Origin: Nereocystis luetkeana
Lineage: Eukaryota > Sar > Phaeophyceae > Laminariales > Laminariaceae
Reading direction: 5' to 3'
Assembly (NCBI GenBank): GCA_031213475.1
Contig: JARUPZ010000036.1
Location: forward strand, 682,001-746,000
DNA: 64,000 nucleotides
Part shown: positions 56,176 through 64,000 of the stretch, in pieces
How positions within the stretch are numbered: the first letter of the stretch is position 1
Layout of the letters: each line of letters starts with the position of its first letter
Notes under the pieces: generated by a model
What the model saw: the letters and a program-made list of their open reading frames with translations, nothing else
What the model was told of the DNA's origin: nothing
The model's database searches: none
Translations under genes and position numbers: made by a program

Positions 56176-57340
56176 ATCAAATAACTATCCACGCTTCCGG
56201 AACGACCAACGCCCTTATCATCAAATTACTATCTACGACTTTCCGGCACGACCAACGCACTTAATCGTTTCTCTATTTCGATACCCTCCCCAAATGGGGT
56301 TATAAGTATATAACTATCGTGTAAGGCGAGTTTGGAATATTTGAATGATACATAAAAAAAACTATCATCCGCTACTTTCGGGTCCGACCAACGCACTTCA
56401 TGGTATCATTCAGAGATTCCTAACCCGCCGCAAACGACAATCGTAACATCATTTGGGGAGGAGATCGAAATAAAAATGGATATTATATATAGTTATTTTT
56501 TCTTTTGGGGAAGGAGAAATTGTGCTCTCTCCCGCGAGCTCGGTCGGGTTGATGCCCGATGTTTCCAGCTAGTTCGGGCATGCGGAAAACAAGTAGCCTC
56601 TCTACCGCAAGCTGCAAAAAAAACGGTACCAGGTATGAACGAGAACGTGTGCGGCTCGCGCAGTGCCCAGACGGGGCGCGCTGCCTTGCCGTGCTCAAGT
56701 CACTTTTTTTTGCAGTTTCTCTCGTGATTTCTGTTTGTACAGCAGCACGATCCTGTGTGCGGTGTGATGAATAATTGTATGACGACAGTCTTATGAACAA
56801 CGACTTCAGTTTGCTTCCATTTTTTTTCATTTTCTTTTGGGCGTGGTGTGCTGCCGGGAAAGGGACAAACTGGCATAGATAGTATTAATAGTACCACGTT
56901 GTAGTAATGTTAGCGGTAATGTAATACTGTAACCGTGTTTGTAGTGTTGTTTGTTGTCGTCCGCATGCTTGAGCTTATTGGCCGACGATACTATTAATAA
57001 CATCAACGCCGACAATGTTGCGGAGCTGCCCAGGGAAAAATCATATACTATTAATAGCATACTACTGCAGCGTACTGACAATAGTTGGGTACGTAGTCCT
57101 GCCAGGTATCGGTATGGTGTCGAGTAACGTCTTCCAACGTGCCTGGTAGGTATATGTTGAGCGTTATCTTGCAGCGTAAACAAAAGCAGTCATCCATCGA
57201 GCCGAGTACGCGCATCATACAGCAGGTTGTTTCATTTGCAGCACGATCAGACTGTGTTGTACGCGTTCAGGTTTTGACTTGGCAACGGTGGTACTTGTGT
57301 TTCGAGTGGACCGATGAGGAAGCGCCATGGTGCCGTTATG
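56176..57340. other. No gene recognised
   Basis: Several CGACCAACGCACTT words with ACTATC lead-ins (56190-56405) form a loose repeat. TATTAATA palindromes are at 56883, 56992 and 57049. Confidence 0.4.
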
Positions 57341-58090
57341 TGTGTGTGTTCTTCACATTAAACCGTTCTTTCTACCCGTGCAGGGAGAACCTGGCTATAC
57401 TACTCGTACCACAAGCTGCTGCCGCCACCTAGAAGGTGCTTTGGGCTTTGGTCTGCCTGTTATTTCCCCTTTGTTATTTTTCCTTGTTACTTTCTCCTTG
57501 GTTCTTTGTCTTACTCTGTTCACAAGCAGTGGTGTCTTTTGTTATTTCTTCTTTTTTCCAGCTCGTTCTTTTTCAAGTGTAGGCCACCTCGCCTGCGGGG
57601 GGGGGGGCACGACAGATTGTTTCTCTTAGATTTTGCTTTCATTTTTCTTCTTTTTCTTTTTCGACTTGTCTACCTTGTTTTTGTTTTCTCTTTGATTGTT
57701 TCTTTTCGTTTCACTATTTCATAGATTGCGTATGTCGTGCCTGTCGTATCTAGTATGATGACATGGCTTTTTGCATTGCCCACTGCAGTTCACACTGCAC
57801 ACGTGGCAACGTAGTATCTCTGTGGCGTAGCTTTGTGACCACAGAACTTGTATCTCTTCTAGGATGGAAGAATCGGCACGGACACTGGTTGTGCTGGATG
57901 TCGACGGGTAGAAAGAACGGTTTAATGTGAAGAACACACACACACACATCCAGCACAACCAGTGTCCGCGCCGATTCTTCAATCCTAGAAGAGATACAAG
58001 TTCTGCGGTCACAAAGCTACGCCACAGAGATACTACGTTGCCACGTGTGCAGTATGCACTGCAGTGGGCAATGCAAAGCCATGTCATCAT
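57341..58090. repeat. LINE tail copies in inverted arrangement (palindrome)
   Basis: 57341-57382 is a minus-strand LINE tail tip. 57383-57944 is a plus-strand 3' fragment ending in (CA)n. 57946-58090 is a minus-strand copy of the last 145 bp. The plus and minus copies meet at the CA tail, giving a near-perfect palindrome with arms of about 145 bp centred near 57945. Confidence 0.85.
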
Positions 58091-58304
58091 ACGGCAGGAA
58101 GACGGTGCACGGAGACCCATGATCTGCGCGCACACCATCATCACGAGAGGAGCGGTCATAGTTTGTTTTTCCCTGGTATTGTTTTTCACGAGGCAGAATA
58201 GTATCTACCGGTACTTGTTATTAACGTCGTCACCGGTCTTTGTAGTTTAACGAGTTGTATACGTACCCTTCATGGGGAATAACCTACGCATATCAGGGAC
58301 GTGG

Positions 58305-58790
58305 TGTGTGTGTGTTCTTCACATTAAACCGTTCTTTCTACCCGTCGACATCCAGCACAACCAGTGTCCGTGCCGATTCTTCAATCCTAGAAGAGATACA
58401 AGTTCTGTGGTCACAAAGCTACGCCACAGAGATACTACGTTGCCACGTGTGCAGTGTGCACTGCAGTGGGCAATGCAAAGCCATGTCATCATACTAGATA
58501 CGACAGGCCCGACATACGCAATCTATGAAATAGTGAAACGAAAAGAAACAATCAAAGAGAAAACGAAAACAAGGTAGACAAATCGAAAGAGAAAGAGAAG
58601 AAAAATGAAAGCAAAATCTAAGAGAAACAATCTGTCGTGCCCCCCCCCCGCAGGCGAGGTGGCCAACACTTGAAAAAGAACGAGCTGGAAAAAAGAAGAA
58701 ATAACAAAAAACACCACTGCTTGTGAACAGAGTAAGACAAAGAACCAAGGAGAAAGTAACAAGGAAAAATAACAAAGGGGAAATAACGTG
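58305..58790 (-). repeat. LINE 3' fragment, minus strand
   Basis: Starts with the complement of the CA tail (GTGTGTTCTTCACATTAAAC) and runs through the pyrimidine-rich UTR (here purine-rich) to about 58788. Very similar to 57440-57944 inverted. Confidence 0.85.
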
Positions 58791-58986
58791 GTATTATAAC
58801 TGTGCTGCACCTTTTTGTGTCAGACAATCCAGGAAGAGATAGCGATCGTTGATATTCGTGTGGTAGTAAGGTTCGATTGCTCCTTTTTTCACTGCATATC
58901 CGCGAGTCTTCACTCTGACAGCACTCCAGATAGCAGGCAGGTGTGTTCTTCTTTCGTTTTCACGACTACCGTGCGTTTCGTACGGT

Positions 58987-59275
58987 GCAGGCAGCACTTC
59001 AGACAGCATCCGCTGTAGTCAGCAGCCACGAGTTGGTTAGTGGTGGGAACGGGGGTATTCTATGTTATAGTTGAGAGGATATACCCGTGGCCATGTTAGT
59101 TCAGTTTGCACATTGGTTTTAGCTCGTGTGCGCTTTCTTCGTCTCGTGTATTTTGAAGCAGCCGAATTTTCGTTTTTTTTTTCGTTTTTCGGACCTTCCT
59201 AGGGCTCCAGGACCTTTTGTGTGACCACGGACTCCGTCAGAGAGTTAATGTGAGAACATCAACAACAACAAACAA
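58987..59275. repeat. About 285-bp duplicated block, copy 2
   Basis: Direct repeat of 55891-56175 about 3.1 kb away. Confidence 0.8.
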
Positions 59276-59276
59276 C

Positions 59277-59560
59277 TAGATACGACAGGCACGACATACG
59301 CAATCCATGAAATAGTGAAACGAAAAGAAACAATCAAAGAGAAAACAAGAACAAAGTAGACAAATCGAAAGAGAAGAAAAAAAATGAAAGAAAAAACTAG
59401 GAGAAACAATCTGTCGTGCCCCCCCCCCCGCAGGCGAGGTGGCCAACACTTGAAAAAGGACGAGCTGGAGAAAAGAAGGAAAAATAAATAAATATATACT
59501 GCTTGCAAACAGAGTAAGACAAAGAACCAAGGAAAAAAATAACAAAGGAAAAACAACATT
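59277..59560 (-). repeat. LINE 3' fragment lacking its tail, minus strand
   Basis: CTAGATACGACAGGCACGAC through AACAAAGGAAAAACAAC, matching the UTR interior. The terminal 200 bp and CA tail are missing. Confidence 0.8.
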
Positions 59561-59599
59561 GAAACAATTAGTATACGCATTCTGAGTGTTCCCCAGCAG

Positions 59600-59926
59600 T
59601 TTAGATAGATCCGTTGCACCAGGTACTTGCAGTAGATCGCAAGTCCAACCTTGGCTGCACCTCACGTGTCGATCAGACAGATGCTTTCATTTGTGATGTC
59701 GTACGCGTCCAGGGTTAATTTAAGTTTGGCAGCAGCAGCGGTAGTGTTGCGCTGTCGATCAGGCAGAGACTTTCATTTGTGATGGTGTAGGCGTCCATTC
59801 AGATTATGTACGCTTCAGATTTTGATTTGGCAAGAGCGGGGTATTCATGTATCGAGTGGACCAATGAGGAAGCGGCAGTGGTGCCGTAATATTGAAGTAA
59901 TGTGTATACCACTGGTATGCATTATG
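59600..59926. repeat. CAGACAG..TTTCATTTGTGATG repeat field
   Basis: Units with GATCAGACAGATGCTTTCAT and GTGATGGTGTAGGCGTCCA recur near 59670, 59757 and 60478, and a related ATCAGACTGTG..ACGCGTTCAGG at about 57247. GAGTGGACCAATGAGGAAGC is at 59853 and 57306. No gene. Confidence 0.55.
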
Positions 59927-60413
59927 CTGGATGTCGACGGGTAGAAAGAACGGTTTAACGTGAAGAACACACACACACATTGTGAGCGTTCCCCTGCAGT
60001 ATAGATTTATTTATTTTTCCTTCTTTTCTCCAGCTCGTTCTTTTTCAAGTGTTGGCCACCTCGCCTGCGGGGGGGGGGCACGACAGATTGTTTCTCTTAG
60101 ATTTTGCCTTCATTTTTCTTCTTGTTCTCTTTCGATTTGTCTACCTTGTTTTTGTTTTCTCTTTGATTGTTTCTTTTCGTTTCACTATTTCATAGATTGC
60201 GTATGTCGTGCCTGTCGTATCTAGTATGATGACATGGCTTTGCATCGCCCACTGCAGCGCACACTGCACACGTGGCAACGTAGTATCTCTGTGGCGTAGC
60301 TTTGAGACCACAGAACTTGTATCTCTTCTAGGATTGAAGAATCGACACGGACACTGGTTGTGCTGGATGTCGACGGGTAGAAAGAACGGTTTAATGTGAA
60401 GAACACACACACA
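59927..60413 (+). repeat. LINE tails, plus strand (two pieces)
   Basis: A tail tip (GGATGTCGACGGGTAGAAAG to CA repeat, 59935-59980) is followed by a longer 3' fragment at about 60012-60413 with its own CA tail. Confidence 0.8.
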
Positions 60414-62199
60414 TAGATAAATCGGTCGCACCAAGTACTTGCAGCAGGTCCAACCTTACCTGCATCTGACGTGCCGGTCAGACAGAGGCTTACATTTAGA
60501 CTTGTGATGGTGTACGCGTTCAAGGTAAATAAGTATAGCAGCACGGTGGTGTTGCTGTTCGTGGGCGGACGTCGCAAGCATAGCATATAAAAAAAAAGGA
60601 GAACGTCAACAACAACGTCGAGCAAGCTGGCGGACATGGCGAGCGTCATCAATGATAAAATAATAATGCCTCCTCTCTATTATTTTTTATTAATTTCCAC
60701 CGTAAACCCCTTGGCAGAACAATCCGTTTTGCGGTCGGCTTCCATTGGCCTACATCAAGGGCATGCGCGAAGCCGCAGGCGGGCGTCAGCCCGCCGCGGC
60801 GGATCCTCCCGTGTGTTTTATATTTTATACTCGTACCAGTACCGAAATCGGACAGAGGATTGCTAGAGCTGGTATATGTATACGTATGTTTGTCAATTTT
60901 TCGGACTGTTGCCAACTTTTCTCTTCGTACCAAGCACTTTTCGGCAAAACACCATATGCTCGGGCACATTAAGCCCGGCCGGACACATTGGTCGAGGTCT
61001 CGGCGCGATCCGTGCACTCTGGAGCGCGGGGCAGGCGCTCAAAGTTTTTTTTCCGGCGGGTGTGGATGAGACGGTTTCCCTGGTTTCGATACGAGAGGCC
61101 TTATTTTGTTCCAGATACGTACGTATCCGTAAATTGTCGTCTGTTTTCTTCACACCAAGTACACAACAGACAATCATAGACCCCATCGTTCCAACGCTGC
61201 CGCCCACTCGCCGTGCGTGTGCGACACAACCATACGCGCAGTATTTCTGTGGCTCGTTGTGTATGTCGGAGCCTGCCGTCCGTATTGCACCATCTGCCTT
61301 ACTAGGTACCAGATTTTGTTTCAGATTTTTTTACGTACAAACCCAGGCTGGCGTACCTGTATCATCATCACCTCTCCCCCTGCTACTTCTTCTGCGTGTT
61401 GCTGTGTGTGATCCAACAATACCACTGCCCCAGCTGTGCTCGGCACAGTGCGCCAACAGAAGCAGCCAGCTTACTGTGCGCATGCACTCTCAGTACTACA
61501 GCAGTAATGTTTGTTGTTGTCATCATCGCCATTGGGCTATATGCACATACCTGCTGCTGCTGTCTGTGACCGGCATTTTTTGCTCATTACCGATCCCTGG
61601 GTCCTGGATCGTGTATGTAGATTCGTCGAGTCCAGCACCACCAATCGGTCGTAGCATCGTGTATAGCAGCATTCGTACAAAAATACTTACAGTAGTTACT
61701 GACTGCTGTGCGTGTCCTACACTGCTGTTCGATAGGTCCTATTAATAGAGCCAGATGAAAGAACACACCGATACACGTTCCTTTGTCGCAGTACGCGTAT
61801 CTTCTGCTGCCGTATCTTACAGCATGGCATTTTACAGCAGTACTGCTGTACATACTCGTACAACAACAGCAGTAGTTGTAACTGTACAAAGCTTGATCCT
61901 GCAAGTGTTTTACATTACGAAAAAAACATTCAGGTATACTCGTAGTTGGACTTCTGCACGTATGTAGTGTAGATGATACGCTTCTTTTTTATTTTCACCT
62001 TTTCTTTTATTGTGCACCGGTACATCCACCTTGCTTTTCTGATCCACCAGGTACTTTTATCAATTTATACATACTACAACTTGTTGTGTGTTTTTACGCA
62101 AGGAAGACCGCGGAGTTTGGGCGAGCTCATGTGTGGCGTGCGTACATACCCCAACAAATCACAATTGCTCCCAATACTTTCGACTAAAGCGAAGTACGT
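60414..62199. other. No gene recognised
   Basis: Contains the dispersed repeat at 60935-61040 (partner 25879-25985) and a GGCGGGCGTCAGCCCGCC hairpin at about 60778. A long open frame at 60876-61745 has no recognisable content. Confidence 0.4.
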
Positions 62200-62660
62200 T
62201 CGAGACAATACTACAGTATACTGTAGGTACTTCGTGCTTTCTCGCAGTATTTTTCGGGTTTGCACTGCAGCAGATACTGCGAGTGCTTCATGTGTTTCGA
62301 GGTTCTTCTGTACTGATGCGGGTACTGCAAGTATACCTCAAGTATTTCGTCCGTTGGCATTAATAGTGTTCGTACTGCGAGTACTCGCAGTACCGAAATA
62401 CTCTCAATATGCTCAGTAATACTTGGAGTGTGAAGTATACTTCGACCGTCTGTGCACCGTATCGACAATTCTCAGGCCCTTTGTTCGGCACAAATCACTC
62501 ACAGATGGTTCGACGAGTGGGAGTTGGAGCAAATTACTTTCGCTGGGGACAACTCGAATACTCAGAGCACTGGCAGTATTTCGGGAGTATGTACCGCGAG
62601 GAGTATGTGTACTGCGAGTATATACTCTCAGTATCTCGATGCTCTGCTTATTTTACCCTG
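62200..62660. repeat. Degenerate GTACTGCGAGTAT-rich stretch
   Basis: Short words such as GTACTGCGAGTACTCGCAGT and TACTGCGAGTATA recur in both orientations. Loose, low-order repetition; no gene. Confidence 0.45.
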
Positions 62661-63800
62661 AGCGCCGAGAAACATTTATAATATATCTTCTATCTTGTGC
62701 TGAATTTACTCAGCCGGTCACAAAGTATCATGTCGCAACCACGACCTCGCGCAACTTTTTGTACTTACGTGAGCTTTGAATTGATCGCCGCGAGTCACCT
62801 GTTCAAGATCAATATCCACTTACCCGTATACCCCCTTTAATATTAGTGTAGTAGTAATGATCCCACGCTATTTCCACAACCAGCGGTACATATAGTCTGT
62901 CCTCAAAAATATGTGTGTGTGTTCTTCACGTTAATGATGGGTGAATGCAGTTAATGTAGTTCCAAACAGACAGGTGTGCAGGTATTTCGAACGACGAGTA
63001 TTATTTCTTGCGCCACTCCCCTACCTTGTATGACTATATAGCTGGTAGGTAAACGGAATGATGTTGTTGATGTCATTGTCGCTGGTGGTGATGGTGTCTT
63101 ATTTGGATTCATGTTCATAGTCTGGCAGGGCCGCCATCCTGAGACACTTCGGTCCCGTTTTTTGGCGAGGGTCCGGAGGGAAGGAGGGGTGGGGCATAAT
63201 GGGTAGGGCTGAGAACTGGCTAACTCAGTCCGTAGCGATTGTACTCTCGTCAGAACCAACAGTATACTGGATTACAGCAGTGTGCTGTCTCTACTCTCTA
63301 CTTTCTCCCACCGAAACGCATGTAATGGATTTCCACATTATCATAAGGCGTGTTTCTTGCGCATACGGAAGATAAAAACTGGCCAGGTCCGTCAGTAGAT
63401 TACTACTGCCAGTACCAGGCGTACTCATGTGCTGGTACGTCAAGATCTGCGGCAACATTTACAGGGAGGATTTCAAACATGGTTCAGTGTCTTGGTGTGC
63501 CTGTCACGTTCAAACTGTCGAGCCGTGTGGGTTTTTCCTAGAGGCGAGGGGAAATATTCTGTGATATACAGATATCGGCAAACAGACGTGCTTTCCGGTA
63601 TATATCACCGCCGCATGGACCAGGCAAACCACAACCTATTGATGGCTGTCGGGGGGTGGGGCGTCCTGCTCCCGCCGTGCTATCGTACTGCTGTACTGGC
63701 GTACCACTCTGTCCCGTAATAGTAACCGTATTTTACAATGAGGCGCACGAGCCTTTTGTTCTTGGTTTTCCAAGGAAAAAAAGCAGGGTTCTTTACGGTG
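62661..63800. other. No gene recognised
   Basis: A LINE-tail tip-like GTGTGTGTTCTTCACGTTAA occurs at about 62912. GCGTACTCATGTGCTGGTAC and AAGATCTGCGGCAACATTTA (63418-63465) repeat 51980-52020, a small dispersed repeat. Confidence 0.4.
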
Positions 63801-63809
63801 CGGTTTTTC

Positions 63810-64000
63810 CTATCGGTTCGGTGCGGTTCGGTGCGGTTAACCGCACCGCACCGCACCGTAGGATTTTTGCCTCCTGGAAAACCGCACCGCACCGCACCGT
63901 AGGTTTTACGAAATAGGAAAACCGCACCGAACCGCACCGTAGAACTTCAAAAATATCCGAACCGCACCGTTAGATTTCCGAGTTTCTAAAACCGCACCGA
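63810..64000. repeat. ACCGC-rich repeat with inverted head, runs off window
   Basis: AACCGCACCGCACCGCACCG blocks separated by 25-35-bp AT-rich spacers, in at least five units to the end of the window. At 63820-63885 the same motif appears inverted then direct (GGTGCGGTTCGGTGCGGTTA / AACCGCACCGCACCG), a hairpin with an almost nil loop. Confidence 0.85.

Noticed and set aside
60876-61745. 289-codon open frame on the plus strand
   Set aside because: Low-complexity, Cys/Ser/Tyr-rich translation without domain or conserved motif, overlapping a dispersed repeat. Judged accidental.

Overview
The window reads as nuclear DNA of an intron-rich eukaryote, not a prokaryote or virus. Two split host genes can be assembled exon by exon with GT/AG (and one apparent GC/AG) junctions in consistent phase, and almost everything else is transposable-element debris and simple repeats. 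The long TE-filled introns and mixed base composition suggest a stramenopile, most likely a brown alga; that placement is an inference from genome style, not proven by any single gene.

Layout. 0-1 kb: the last coding exon of an unrecognised gene. 1-7.7 kb: a repeat field with a tyrosine-recombinase remnant, SINE and MITE copies, two miniature LTR-like elements carrying tRNA-like promoter boxes, and a 3' fragment of a LINE. 7.7-16.3 kb: a long non-LTR retrotransposon whose 5' half encodes a series of RING-like Cys/His modules and whose 3' half encodes a reverse transcriptase ending in a CCHC plus restriction-like endonuclease region. 16.3-19.7 kb: a second, 5'-truncated and more decayed relative in the same orientation, with a MITE inside it. 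21.2-40 kb (+): the SUGP1 (splicing factor 4) orthologue in twelve proposed exons, whose introns hold SINEs, nested MITEs, minisatellites and decayed duplicate exon ends. 40.9-42.3 kb: two SINEs in inverted orientation around a short unrecognised ORF. 43.5-51.6 kb (-): the 3' part of an RTRAF (hCLE/C14orf166)-like gene with a decayed endonuclease/reverse-transcriptase LINE in its largest intron. 52.5-64 kb: no host gene recognised; a tandem array split by a LINE 3' fragment, several 5'-truncated LINE tails in both orientations (one pair forming a palindrome), duplicated blocks and a terminal ACCGC-rich repeat.

Functionally, both recognised host genes belong to RNA metabolism: SUGP1 acts in spliceosome branch-site/3' splice-site work, and RTRAF is known from the tRNA-ligase and cap-binding complexes. 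They are convergent (+ then -) with about 3.5 kb between their stops. The most unusual items are the RING-array retrotransposon with its 864-bp internal duplication, the tRNA-promoter-bearing miniature LTR elements, the strong excess of the palindrome TATTAATA, and the decaying exon-end/5'-splice-site copies in a SUGP1 intron.
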